This document shows positions 56,449 through 64,000 of a stretch of 64,000 nucleotides of DNA, one piece after another. Where the stretch lies: the NCBI RefSeq assembly GCF_010998615.1, contig NZ_JAAEAH010000019.1, positions 1-64,000 on the forward strand. The letters run 5' to 3'. This DNA is from Myxococcus sp. CA023 (GTDB lineage: Bacteria; Myxococcota; Myxococcia; Myxococcales; Myxococcaceae). The notes beneath the pieces were generated by a model. The model was not told where the DNA came from. It saw only the letters and a list, made by a program, of their open reading frames with translations, and did no database searches. How positions within the stretch are numbered: position 1 is the first letter of the stretch; the number at the start of each line of letters is the position of its first letter. The position numbers were made by a program, and so were the translations under genes.

Positions 56449-57614
56449 AGCACTCTGGCCGGCTGTTCGTGCCGTCACTGCCCACGCTGTGGCCGCACAT
56501 GCTGCTGGCTCGGCCGAAGCCCGGCGCGCTGCCGCCGTTCTCCTCGCCCAACGTCCGCTACTTCTACTTCGCCCGCAACGCCATCTGGCTGACGGTGAAG
56601 ATGCTGGGGCTGGATTCGGGCGAGGTGTTGATGCCCGCCTACCACCACGGCGTAGAGGTGGAGGCCCTGGTGGACGCCGGCGCCACGCCGCGCTTCTACC
56701 GCGTGGGCAGCCGCTGGGACGTGGACCTGGACGACGTGGCCCGGCGCATCGGCCCGAAGACGCGGGCCCTGTACCTGACGCACTACGCGGGCTTCCCAGG
56801 CCCCGTCGCGGAGATGCGCAAGCTGGCGGACCAGCACGGCCTCATCCTCATCGAGGACTGCGCGCTGTCGCTGCTGTCCTCCGACGGCGCGGTGCCCCTG
56901 GGGACGACGGGAGACGTGGGCATTTTCTGCCTCTACAAGACGCTTCCGGTTCCCAATGGGGGCGCGCTGGTCGTCAACGGCCCGCGCCAGTACAGCCTTC
57001 CGGAGCCGCCCGCGCCGCCGTCCGTGTCCACCTTCAGCCACACGGTGTCCGCGCTGCTGCAGAACCTGGAGCTGCGCGGCGGCCTGGCCGGCCGGGCCCT
57101 GCGCAGCGCCGTGCGCACGCTGGGGCATGGCACCGTGAAGGTGGCCAGCATCGAACGCGTGGCCACGGGGACGCAGCACTTCGACCGCAAGCACGTGGAC
57201 CTGGGCATGAGCCCGCTGACGAAGCGGATTGCCCTGGCCCAGGACCTGGAATCCATCGTCGAGCAGCGGCGCCGCAACTACTTCTTCCTGTTGGGCCGGC
57301 TGCGCGACATCTCCGCGCCGCTGTTCAACCAGCTGCCGCCGGGCGCGTGCCCGCTGTTCTACCCGCTGTTGGTGCAGGACAAGGCGGAGGTGCTGGCGCG
57401 GCTGCGCGCGCAGGGCATCGACGCCATCGACTTCTGGAAGCGCTTTCACCCGGCCTGTGACGCATCGGCCTTCCCGGAGGTGGCGCAGCTGCGTCGCTCC
57501 ATCGTGGAGATTCCGTGCCACCAGGACCTGACGCCGGAGGTCATGGCGGACGTGGCGCAGGCGGTGCGCGAGGCCGTGAAGTCGGACCATCGGACGAAGA
57601 AGCGCGCGGGGTGA
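56436..57614 (+). CDS. exoH: ExoH, DegT/DnrJ-type sugar aminotransferase
   Basis: A 392-residue PLP-dependent aminotransferase of the DegT/DnrJ/EryC1/StrS class that adds an amino group to keto-sugar nucleotides. It has V-L-M-P-A-Y-H-H-G-V-E, D-L-D-D-V-A-R-R-I-G-P-K-T-R-A, Y-L-T-H-Y-A-G-F-P-G, L-I-L-I-E-D-C-A-L-S (the PLP Asp) and F-C-L-Y-K-T-L-P-V-P-N-G-G (the Schiff-base Lys). ATG 56436 has GAGGTGG nine bases upstream and overlaps exoG by 13 bp; ATG 56445 is an alternative. Confidence 0.9.
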   Translation: METMKHSGRLFVPSLPTLWPHMLLARPKPGALPPFSSPNVRYFYFARNAIWLTVKMLGLDSGEVLMPAYHHGVEVEALVDAGATPRFYRVGSRWDVDLDDVARRIGPKTRALYLTHYAGFPGPVAEMRKLADQHGLILIEDCALSLLSSDGAVPLGTTGDVGIFCLYKTLPVPNGGALVVNGPRQYSLPEPPAPPSVSTFSHTVSALLQNLELRGGLAGRALRSAVRTLGHGTVKVASIERVATGTQHFDRKHVDLGMSPLTKRIALAQDLESIVEQRRRNYFFLLGRLRDISAPLFNQLPPGACPLFYPLLVQDKAEVLARLRAQGIDAIDFWKRFHPACDASAFPEVAQLRRSIVEIPCHQDLTPEVMADVAQAVREAVKSDHRTKKRAG

Positions 57615-57666
57615 AGTTCATTCGGGGAACAGGGACGGGGCGGCTGCCCCTCCGGGAGGACGGGCG

Positions 57667-58869
57667 TTGATTCGGGAGGATGAGCTGTCGCAGGGAGCGT
57701 GGGCCACGCACCCGTTGGAGGTAGGCGCCGTGGGCAGCCTCTCCACGCTGGCGGGGATGCGGGAGGAATGGGCCGCGCTGATGGATGCGAGCGACGCGGG
57801 GCCCTTCAACGCCTGGGAGTGGGTGTACCCGTGGTGCCGGCGCATCGCCACGGGCCGGCGCCCGCTGGTGCTGACCGCGCGCGACGTGGCGGGCACGCTG
57901 GTGGGCCTGATGCCACTGGGCGTCGAGTACCTGGGCGTCACCGGCGTGCCGGTGCGGCGGCTGAGCTTCCTGGGGGAGACACACGTCGGCAGTGACTACC
58001 TGGACGTCGTGGCGCGGCGGGGCCGTGAGCGCGAGGTGGCGGGCGCCTTCGCGCGGATGCTGCACGCGCTGCGCGACGAATGGGACGTGTTGGATTTGTC
58101 GGACCTGCGTGAGGACTCGCCCACCGTGGACGTGCTCCGGGAGACCTTCTCCAGGCAGGACGTCCGCGTGGCGCCGCGCTACGTGTGTCCGTATGACACG
58201 CTGACGCCGGACGAGCCCTTCGACGCGTTCCTCAAGCGCACGGGACGCCGCGACAACTTCCTGCGGCGGCGCAAGTGGCTGGAGAAGCAGGAGGGCTACC
58301 GCATCGAGCGCACGGACGCCCCGGGCGAGCTGGCGGCGCCGCTGACGGACTTCTTCCGCCTGCACTCGGCGCGGTGGGCCGCGGATGGGGGCTCGCAGGG
58401 CATCAAGGGCTCGGGCGTGGAGGCGTTCCACCGCGATGCCACGCAGTTCCTGGCGGAGCGGGGACGGCTGCGCCTCTACACGATGAAGGTGGGCGGCCTG
58501 GCCGTGGCGTCGGTGTACGGCATCCTCCACCGCGACACGTTCGTGTACTTCCAGTCCGGTTATGACCCGGCGTGGCGCAATCGCAGCGTGGGCCTGGTGC
58601 TGGTGGGCGAGACGTTCCGCGACGCGATGGAGGCCGGCCAGACGGAGTACGACTTCCTCCGGGGCACCGAGACGTACAAATCCGACTGGGTGTCCAAGCA
58701 GCGGCGCACGCTGTCCGTGCGGGTCCATGCCGGGACGTGGGAGGGGCGCTGGTTCTCCCAGTCCGAATCCCTGGCACGCCTGCTGCGCAACGGTGCCAAG
58801 GCGGCGATGCCGGACACGTTGGTGGAGAAGGTGCGGCGCTTCCGCCGTCGGCGGGCCGCGGTGAACTGA
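57667..58869 (+). CDS. exoI: ExoI, FemAB/GNAT-like N-acyltransferase
   Basis: A 400-residue paralogue of ExoG with the same two-lobed FemAB/GNAT layout: P-F-N-A-W-E-W-V-Y-P-W-C, G-T-L-V-G-L-M-P-L-G-V-E-Y, R-R-D-N-F-L-R-R-R-K-W-L-E-K, G-G-L-A-V-A-S-V-Y-G-I and E-Y-D-F-L-R-G-T-E-T-Y-K-S-D-W. TTG 57667 follows a clear GGGAGG with good spacing. It is the last exo gene. ExoG and ExoI may act in sequence on the amino group placed by ExoH; this order is inferred. Confidence 0.87.
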   Translation: MIREDELSQGAWATHPLEVGAVGSLSTLAGMREEWAALMDASDAGPFNAWEWVYPWCRRIATGRRPLVLTARDVAGTLVGLMPLGVEYLGVTGVPVRRLSFLGETHVGSDYLDVVARRGREREVAGAFARMLHALRDEWDVLDLSDLREDSPTVDVLRETFSRQDVRVAPRYVCPYDTLTPDEPFDAFLKRTGRRDNFLRRRKWLEKQEGYRIERTDAPGELAAPLTDFFRLHSARWAADGGSQGIKGSGVEAFHRDATQFLAERGRLRLYTMKVGGLAVASVYGILHRDTFVYFQSGYDPAWRNRSVGLVLVGETFRDAMEAGQTEYDFLRGTETYKSDWVSKQRRTLSVRVHAGTWEGRWFSQSESLARLLRNGAKAAMPDTLVEKVRRFRRRRAAVN

Positions 58870-58884
58870 GCGTCGAAAACGCCA

Positions 58885-58928
58885 GCGGCGCCTGCCTCGA
58901 CCACTCCGGGTGGTTGGGGCGGCGCCGC
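58885..58928. terminator. hairpin at end of exo operon
   Basis: GCGGCGCC (58885-58892) pairs with GGCGCCGC (58921-58928), with an inner GACCAC/GTGGTT stem. It sits between exoI and the convergent cytochrome maturation gene. There is no clear T-run. Confidence 0.5.
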
Positions 58929-58961
58929 GGGTGCTTGCCGGTGAGGGCAGGGGGCTGGGCG

Positions 58962-59930
58962 TCAGGGCATGCCGCCAGCGACCTCCGCGCGAAGCTGGGC
59001 AATCGCGGGGCCGAGCTGCGGCGGCTGCATGTTGCGCGGCACTTCCACGGAGAATCGCTCGAAGTGGGCCAGCGCGGCGGCCTTGTCGCCGCGGCGCAGG
59101 GCGAGGCTGCCCAGGAAGATGAGCGCCTCCTGCGCGTCCGGCCAGGTGTCCACCAGCTCCGTCAGCTCCGCCTCGGCGCCGGCCATGTCGCCCTGGGTGG
59201 CGCGAAGCACGCCGCGGTGGACCTTCAGCTCGACGTTGAAGGGGTCCGCCGCCAGGCCCTTCGCGGTGACCTTCACGGCCTCGTCGAACTGCTGACGGCG
59301 GATGAGCTCGTGGCTCAGCAGCGCCGCCGCGTCCACATCTCCGGCGTTGGCGTTCAGCCGCGCGCGAGCCTCCTGCATCTCCGGCCCTTCCTGCATCTGC
59401 TCGTCCATGCCCGCGCCCTGCTGCTGCGCGGCGGCGCCGCCCGGGGGCATGCGGCCGGTGGCCTCCATGCCGTCGGTGCGCGTCTGCTGCTCGGAGACGA
59501 GCAGGTAGCCCAGCCCACCAAAGAACACCACGATGCCCGCGCCCCACAGCGCGCCCACCAGCTGCGGATTGCGAGACGCCCACCCGGTGGGGGCCGGAGC
59601 CTGGGGACGGGCGCGGACGCCCTCGCCGGAGGACTTGCGCTTGAGGTGCTCGTCCTTCGCGCGCAGCGCCGCGGCGGCTTCGCGCTCCAGGCGGGACTTC
59701 TCGGCGGCATACTGCTCGGCGCTCTGGTTGTGCTTCTCCGCTTCCAGCGCGCGGAGCTGGTCGATGAGAGACTGCGCGCGCTGGGTCAAGTCATCGAGCA
59801 CGCCGTCGCGGGGCTCCGCCGACGCCAGAGAGCCCTTGCGGCGCTGAAAGAGGATCCAGCCCGCCGCCAACACGAAGGTGACAGCGAGCACGATGATTCC
59901 GGGCAACCAATTCGTCGTCTGCGGCTGCAT
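58962..59930 (-). CDS. CcmI-like TPR membrane protein
   Basis: A 322-residue protein with two membrane helices (about 9-28, I-I-V-L-A-V-T-F-V-L-A-A-G-W-I-L-F, and about 125-147, L-V-G-A-L-W-G-A-G-I-V-V-F-F-G-G-L-G). A charged coiled coil lies between them. A C-terminal TPR part (190-322) has Q-Q-F-D-E-A-V-K-V-T-A-K-G-L-A-A-D-P-F and K-A-A-A-L-A-H-F. This is the layout of CcmI/CycH, which holds apocytochrome c for haem attachment. It lies 12 bp after ccmH on the same strand. Other ccm genes are not in the window. Confidence 0.8.
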   Translation of the reverse strand: MQPQTTNWLPGIIVLAVTFVLAAGWILFQRRKGSLASAEPRDGVLDDLTQRAQSLIDQLRALEAEKHNQSAEQYAAEKSRLEREAAAALRAKDEHLKRKSSGEGVRARPQAPAPTGWASRNPQLVGALWGAGIVVFFGGLGYLLVSEQQTRTDGMEATGRMPPGGAAAQQQGAGMDEQMQEGPEMQEARARLNANAGDVDAAALLSHELIRRQQFDEAVKVTAKGLAADPFNVELKVHRGVLRATQGDMAGAEAELTELVDTWPDAQEALIFLGSLALRRGDKAAALAHFERFSVEVPRNMQPPQLGPAIAQLRAEVAGGMP

Positions 59931-59942
59931 GGCCTGGCGCTC

Positions 59943-60467
59943 CTAGCGCTCGAGCTCCCGGCGCACGGCCTGGAGGTACGGGTCTTCTTCATCCGCCGGA
60001 GGCGTTCCAGCGGGCGCGGCCGGGGCCGCCGTTTCTTCCGAAGTCGTGGCCGCGGGCGGGGTCTGTTCCGGGGGAGCCGCGCTGCGCTGGAGCTGCCGCC
60101 AGATGACGAAGGCGCCCACGGCGACGAGCCCCACCGGGCCCAGCCACACGAACCAGTTGAAGCCTTCCGCGCGGGGGGACAGCAGCACCCACTCACCGTA
60201 GCGGGCGACGAAGTACTCGACGATTTCGGCGTCGCTCTTCCCCTCGGAGACGAGCTCGCGAATCATGTCGAGCTGGGCGCGCGCCATGGAGGACGGGCTG
60301 TCCGCCACGGACAATCCCTGGCACACGGCGCACCGGAGCTGCTTGCCCAGCGTCTGGGCACGCGCCTCCAGCTCCGGCGCGAGCGGGTCACTTCCCGCCT
60401 GCTGGGGCGCGAACTGGCCGGTGACGAGCGTGAAGGCGAGGGACAGGGACAGGAGGGCAGCGGTCAT
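59943..60467 (-). CDS. ccmH: cytochrome c maturation protein CcmH
   Basis: A 174-residue protein with a signal-like N-terminus and the CcmH motif L-R-C-A-V-C-Q (about residues 44-50), which reduces apocytochrome c thiols. The three-helix pattern A-R-A-Q-L-D-M-I-R-E-L-V-S-E-G-K-S, Y-G-E-W-V-L-L-S-P and a C-terminal membrane helix (about 105-125) follow. The tail is Pro/Ala/Glu-rich and ends in D-P-Y-L-Q-A-V-R-R-E-L-E. ATG 60467. It forms a two-gene operon with the CcmI-like gene. Confidence 0.9.
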   Translation of the reverse strand: MTAALLSLSLAFTLVTGQFAPQQAGSDPLAPELEARAQTLGKQLRCAVCQGLSVADSPSSMARAQLDMIRELVSEGKSDAEIVEYFVARYGEWVLLSPRAEGFNWFVWLGPVGLVAVGAFVIWRQLQRSAAPPEQTPPAATTSEETAAPAAPAGTPPADEEDPYLQAVRRELER

Positions 60468-60529
60468 CGAAGCTCCATCGAGCCGTCCCTACCTAGCGCC
60501 CCAGGCCGTGATTGGACAGTGAAACCTGA

Positions 60530-60552
60530 GCGGCGGGGAGCTGGCCCGCCGC
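60530..60552. terminator. hairpin downstream of phosphotransferase gene
   Basis: GCGGCGGG (60530-60537) and CCCGCCGC (60545-60552) form a perfect 8-bp stem just after the minus-strand phosphotransferase gene and before ccmH. There is no clear T-run. Confidence 0.5.
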
Positions 60553-60566
60553 CCGGCTCGCTGTGC

Positions 60567-61478
60567 CTACATGGCCGCTTCGGGGTTCAACTGCGCCTGG
60601 GCGGCCGCCCGGTGCTCTGGCAGGCCGGTGGTCAGCGCGAAGAGGGCGTAGCCGGCGGGTGACGCCGCGAGCAGTTCCACACAGTGGTCGCCCAGGCGGT
60701 CTGGGACCTGTCCGCCCGCCTTCACATAGGCGTCCACGGTGGCCTCGAACACGGCGTCCACGCCGAGCATCTTCTGGAAGACGAAGTCGCGCGCCGGGTC
60801 TCCTACCTTCGCGGTCGTCCAATCGAGGACGCCGGTGATGGTGTCGTCCGGCGCCAGCAGGACATGGGCGGGGTACATCTCCCCGTGCGTCAGCGCGACG
60901 AAGCGGGGCCAGTAGGAGTCGTCGCCCAGCCAGCGTTCCCAACGCTGGAGGAGGGCGGGCGCCACGTCGAAGGCCTGCTTGATGCGGGCGATGTCGGAGG
61001 CCCAGTTGGCGCGGACCTGGTCGGGCGTCTCGACGATAAGGCCCGCTCGCCGGGCATCCTCGACGTCGATGGCATGCATCCGGGCCAGGAGCTGGCCGAA
61101 CTGGCGGGCATAGACGGGGGACTCGCGGTCGAAGTGCCACACGGGCTCGCCCGAGACGGAGTCCAACGTCAGCCCGGGCCTGCCCGGGAGCGCCGGATAG
61201 GCGATGAGGTCCCGATGGGCGACATGCCACCTGGGCACCGCCACGCCGAGCCGGGGACCGACGAAGTCGAGAATCTTCTTCTCGTCCGGGAGCTTCGCGG
61301 AGACGTCTTCACGCCGGGGGATGCGGAGGACCCACTGGGTGTCTTCGAGGTCGCGCGCCATCACGACGCGATAGTCCAGTCCGGCCTCGTTGACCGACAG
61401 GGTGTCGGGTTTGAGCTTCAATCCGTGGTGGTCGGCGAGCTCGACAATCTGGGGGGCATCTTTCGGGGCGGAGGGCAT
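60567..61478 (-). CDS. macrolide 2'-phosphotransferase-like protein
   Basis: A 303-residue APH-fold kinase resembling Mph enzymes. It has the Mph-type N-lobe L-D-Y-R-V-V-M-A-R-D-L-E, W-V-L-R-I-P-R-R-E-D-V, the catalytic loop L-T-H-G-E-M-Y-P-A-H-V-L-L and the metal-binding segment G-V-L-D-W-T-T-A-K-V-G-D-P-A-R-D-F. In typical Mph the catalytic loop is H-G-D-L-H-P-G-H; here the catalytic Asp is replaced by Glu, so activity on macrolides is doubtful without testing. Chromosomal, with no mobile element near. ATG 61478. Confidence 0.85.
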   Translation of the reverse strand: MPSAPKDAPQIVELADHHGLKLKPDTLSVNEAGLDYRVVMARDLEDTQWVLRIPRREDVSAKLPDEKKILDFVGPRLGVAVPRWHVAHRDLIAYPALPGRPGLTLDSVSGEPVWHFDRESPVYARQFGQLLARMHAIDVEDARRAGLIVETPDQVRANWASDIARIKQAFDVAPALLQRWERWLGDDSYWPRFVALTHGEMYPAHVLLAPDDTITGVLDWTTAKVGDPARDFVFQKMLGVDAVFEATVDAYVKAGGQVPDRLGDHCVELLAASPAGYALFALTTGLPEHRAAAQAQLNPEAAM

Positions 61479-61633
61479 CCAGGGCGTCCTTTCAGGCCTG
61501 CACGGTCATCACGCCGACCGCGCGGGCCACGGCTTCGGGGGGAGCACGGTCGCCAGGGAGACGGACTCTGGCGGGCCATGAGTGAGGCTCCCCGACCCGG
61601 CCGGGGCACTCTTCCTGACATCGCGGCCGGGAA

Positions 61634-62395
61634 TCAGAAGCGCCCGTCCACCAGCAGCCCCCCGGAGTTCGGGCCGATGACAGGCGTCAGGCGGGCCTGG
61701 ATGACGTGTGCCCGCTTTCGTGGGCCTGGGGCTGGAGCGGGGACATCCGACAGGCCCAACTCCTGGCGAAGGCGTTTGTTGTGGCCATCCGCCAGTTCGC
61801 GGGCCTCGCTGGAGCTGATGGGATGGGGGTCGTAAAAGATGCCCCACCCCAGCAGCCCTACTCCTACCAGGCTCACGCCCATTCCCACGAGGAACATGTT
61901 CTGCTTCCGGTTGCCAGCCGCGAGGTCGCGGTCAATGCAGGCCGAGAAGTCTGGGCCGAGCTCGCAGTCTTCGGTCCGAACGCCTGGCGAGGCGATTCCG
62001 TAGACGAGCCCGCCAACCATCACGATTCCCCCGACGATTTTCAGGGTGAGCTTCGTGGCACTTCTCGACTGATACTCCGCAACGAGGTCGTTTCGGCCGA
62101 GCTTCTGATAGAACGCTTCACCCTCCAGTGGCTTCTTGTATTTCCCCTCATACGGGACGGTCCAGCGGCTCGGTGGGCTTCTGACGGCCAGTGGCGAATA
62201 CGAAAGCGTCACGGCGATGTACTCATCGAACCCGATGTGCCGGAGCTCATATTGCTCCAGCGCTTCTTCAGGACTGAGGGTCGGGCCGCTCTCGGCGATG
62301 GGGGCGGGGCTTTCCGTCTCCTCGTTCGCGAGCGTAGGAGTGGTGGTCAGGAGGGCAATGATTGCCACGAATCGGAGCATGAGCGCGCGCTTCAT
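61634..62395 (-). CDS. hypothetical exported/membrane protein
   Basis: A 253-residue protein. A signal peptide (about 1-23, F-V-A-I-I-A-L-L-T-T-T-P-T-L-A) is followed by an acidic segment, a strand-rich part with Y-I-A-V-T-L-S-Y-S-P and two membrane helices (V-G-G-I-V-M-V-G-G-L-V-Y-G-I-A and F-L-V-G-M-G-V-S-L-V-G-V-G-L-L-G-W-G-I-F). Two Cys flank a short acidic loop between the helices (D-C-E-L-G-P-D-F-S-A-C). The C-terminus is Arg/Leu-rich. ATG 62395 places the signal at the start. No family recognised. It is divergent from the acyltransferase gene. Confidence 0.75.
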   Translation of the reverse strand: MKRALMLRFVAIIALLTTTPTLANEETESPAPIAESGPTLSPEEALEQYELRHIGFDEYIAVTLSYSPLAVRSPPSRWTVPYEGKYKKPLEGEAFYQKLGRNDLVAEYQSRSATKLTLKIVGGIVMVGGLVYGIASPGVRTEDCELGPDFSACIDRDLAAGNRKQNMFLVGMGVSLVGVGLLGWGIFYDPHPISSSEARELADGHNKRLRQELGLSDVPAPAPGPRKRAHVIQARLTPVIGPNSGGLLVDGRF

Positions 62396-62520
62396 ATGGG
62401 AAGTGCCACGACGACTGCAAGGCCATGGCCTGACGTGCTTGCCTGCCGCGATGTGCGAGGATTTGCCTCGGTGTACAGGTCCTGAAGGGCTCGGGTGGGG
62501 CGCCTCCACCGTTTCCAGCT

Positions 62521-63732
62521 ATGGTCCGCCCCAAGATGAAGACCGGACCCTCGGAGCCGCTGCACCTGCCGGAGTACCTTCCCGCGTTGGACGGGCTGCG
62601 CGGCGTGGCGGTGCTGATGGTGATTGCCTATCACTCACTGACAGGGTTGCGCAGTGCGTCGCTGGGCTCGCTCTTCCAGGTGGGCTGGGCGGGCGTGGAC
62701 CTCTTCTTCGTCCTTTCTGGCTTCCTGATTACGCGCATCCTCGTGCAGACGCGTGAGCGTGGAGGCTACTTCCGTACCTTCTACGCGCGGCGGGCGCTGC
62801 GCATCTGGCCCCTGTACTTCCTGGTGCTGGCCTTCACCTTTGGCATCATGGGGCGGCTGCTACCGGCCCTGGCCTTCGATACCCAGCGCTACTCCTGGAC
62901 GACCTACGCGCTGTACCTCCAGAACCTCTGGATGACGGACTTCGGTCCCGCGCCCATCAACGTGACGTGGTCCCTGGCCATCGAGGAGCAGTTCTACCTC
63001 GTGTGGCCGCTGCTCGTGTTCTTCCTCCGGAACGGGCAGCTCCGCGCGCTCCTGTGGGCGTGCGTGCTGCTGTCCCCCGTGGCGCGCCTCGCGGCCCTGT
63101 GGGAGGGCGCGGCGCCCATCCAGGTCTACACCTTCACGCTGTTCCGTCTGGATGGACTGGCGCTCGGTGGATTGTTGGCGCTGGGCGTGGTGGATGGCCG
63201 CGCCACGGCGGACGGCCTGTCACGGTGGGGCGCGCGGCTCGCGGTGCCCGCGTTGCTCGTGGCCTGCGGGTTGTCCCTCGTCTTCTTCGGCCAGGGCGCC
63301 GCCATTCACATGGCAACGGCGCTCACGGGGCCGGGCGGCCCGCAGGTCCGCGTGCTGCTGGTGGCGGGCCTTTACACGCTTTGGGCGGTGGGCTTCGCCA
63401 GCCTGCTGGGGTGGGTACTCTCCGGGCGCGCGCGGGTGCTCCAGGCCGTGTTGCAATGGCGGCCACTGCGCTTCGTGGGGCAGGTGAGCTACGGGCTCTA
63501 CCTGTTCCATGCGCTCGTCATCCCCGCTGGCGGCATTTACACGCGACCGCTGTTCTACCGCTTCATTCCCTCGACCTTCGTTGCTACCGCGGTGGGCATC
63601 CTGTTCGAGTACGCGGTGCTGCTGGCGCTCACGCTCGTGTCGTGGCGCTTCTTCGAGAAGCCCTTGCTGCGTCTCAAGGACCGCTTCACGCATTCGGAAG
63701 CCGCGGGGAAGGCCGTGGCTCCCACGGCTTGA
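62521..63732 (+). CDS. acyltransferase-3 (OafA/YrhL-type) membrane protein
   Basis: A 403-residue polytopic membrane enzyme that O-acylates surface sugars in its family. It has L-P-A-L-D-G-L-R-G-V-A-V-L near the start, I-A-Y-H with the catalytic His, G-V-D-L-F-F-V-L-S-G-F-L-I-T, F-Y-A-R-R-A-L-R-I-W-P-L-Y and W-S-L-A-I-E-E-Q-F-Y-L-V-W-P, and about ten membrane helices. There is no C-terminal SGNH domain. ATG 62521; ATG 62536 is possible. It lies 3.6 kb from exo, so action on the spore coat or lipopolysaccharide is possible but unsupported. Confidence 0.9.
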   Translation: MVRPKMKTGPSEPLHLPEYLPALDGLRGVAVLMVIAYHSLTGLRSASLGSLFQVGWAGVDLFFVLSGFLITRILVQTRERGGYFRTFYARRALRIWPLYFLVLAFTFGIMGRLLPALAFDTQRYSWTTYALYLQNLWMTDFGPAPINVTWSLAIEEQFYLVWPLLVFFLRNGQLRALLWACVLLSPVARLAALWEGAAPIQVYTFTLFRLDGLALGGLLALGVVDGRATADGLSRWGARLAVPALLVACGLSLVFFGQGAAIHMATALTGPGGPQVRVLLVAGLYTLWAVGFASLLGWVLSGRARVLQAVLQWRPLRFVGQVSYGLYLFHALVIPAGGIYTRPLFYRFIPSTFVATAVGILFEYAVLLALTLVSWRFFEKPLLRLKDRFTHSEAAGKAVAPTA

Positions 63733-63781
63733 GGGGTGGCGCCAGCGCGGGCGAGCGCCGTGCCGCGTATCGACGCGCCAG

Positions 63782-64000
63782 CTACGAGCGCGGTGGTGCC
63801 CAGATGGCGCTGTGGGGCTCCGGCGCGTTGGGGGCTTCCTCCGCGGTGTAGAAGTAGGCCGCGACCGCGGCGCGCCCTCGTCCCTCGGGGCACTCCAGCG
63901 CGGTGGGGTGTCCGTGCCAGTGGTCGTCGCCGTGGGCCATCACGACCAGGCGATCCAGGAGGGGGGCGATTCGCGTCTCGCACCGGGAGAGGTCCGCGCT
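63782..64000 (-). CDS. 2OG-Fe(II) oxygenase, C-terminal end (partial)
   Basis: Seventy-two codons and a TAG stop at 63782-63784, running off the right edge. The segment R-L-V-V-M-A-H-G-D-D-H-W-H-G-H-P, then L-E-C-P-E-G-R-G-R-A-A-V-A-A-Y-F-Y-T is the end of the prolyl-hydroxylase-like double-stranded beta-helix, carrying the distal iron-binding His and the Arg that binds 2-oxoglutarate. The N-terminal H-x-D half is outside the window. It is convergent with the acyltransferase gene. Confidence 0.8.
   Translation of the reverse strand, partial: SADLSRCETRIAPLLDRLVVMAHGDDHWHGHPTALECPEGRGRAAVAAYFYTAEEAPNAPEPHSAIWAPPRS

Noticed and set aside
53584-56478. 964-codon open frame antisense to exoE-exoG
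   Set aside because: Same reason: a codon-bias shadow of real genes, with no domain and the His/Arg/Gln-rich composition typical of such frames.

Overview
The window is high-GC, densely coded DNA that reads as a Myxococcus chromosome, closely related to M. xanthus. Three things point there: the complete exoA-exoI spore-coat polysaccharide operon, a SitA/SitI outer-membrane-exchange toxin locus, and the abundance of FHA, Ser/Thr kinase and NtrC-type regulators. The species assignment is inferred from gene content and protein resemblance; no database search was run.

Layout. (1) Positions 1-5,400 are an accessory, decayed stretch next to a tRNA-Glu/tRNA-Lys pair. It holds a probable transposase scrap, a lipoprotein, a disabled methyltransferase gene, a small hypothetical protein, a disrupted SitA toxin with an intact Imm11-type immunity gene, and the C-terminal half of a Ser/Thr kinase. 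(2) Positions 5,400-21,700 are core genes: greB, a PIN-PhoH protein, a DUF493 protein, a lipid kinase, dnaK, a DCC-family protein, a MoxR/VWA pair, a coiled-coil protein, a diadenylate cyclase and dksA. (3) Positions 21,700-28,500 hold two zinc-ribbon FHA proteins around a zinc-ribbon Ser/Thr kinase, then relA (bifunctional (p)ppGpp synthase/hydrolase) and ridA. With dksA and the diadenylate cyclase this makes a nucleotide-signalling neighbourhood. (4) Positions 28,500-43,900 hold a three-domain DsbA-like protein, tusA, an ABC exporter, a transpeptidase, a DUF4388 protein, a glutaredoxin, a degenerate receiver-GGDEF protein beside an NtrC-type activator, an SDR-GNAT fusion, a membrane protein coupled to a caspase-like protease with beta-repeats, and a TPR protein. 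(5) Positions 43,900-48,340 hold aromatic amino acid genes (DAHP synthase; convergent chorismate mutase-prephenate dehydratase and a second prephenate dehydratase), a GNAT, an EVE-domain protein and a small membrane protein. (6) Positions 48,340-58,870 are the nine-gene exo operon with a sigma-54-like promoter. (7) Positions 58,870-64,000 hold two cytochrome c maturation genes, a macrolide-phosphotransferase-like gene, an exported hypothetical, an acyltransferase-3 protein and the C-terminal end of a 2OG-Fe(II) oxygenase.

How the genes work together. The exo products make, assemble and export the spore coat polysaccharide: ExoE starts the lipid-linked glycan, ExoH and the two GNAT/FemAB-like enzymes ExoG and ExoI modify sugars, ExoC and ExoD control export, and ExoA and ExoB form the outer-membrane exit. 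relA, dksA and the diadenylate cyclase belong to starvation and second-messenger signalling, which in myxobacteria leads to the developmental programme that uses exo. The most notable leads are the disrupted SitA toxin with retained immunity, the zinc-ribbon FHA-kinase-FHA module between dksA and relA, the caspase/beta-repeat pair, inter-cistronic hairpins inside exo, and a perfect operator-like inverted repeat array upstream of sitA.
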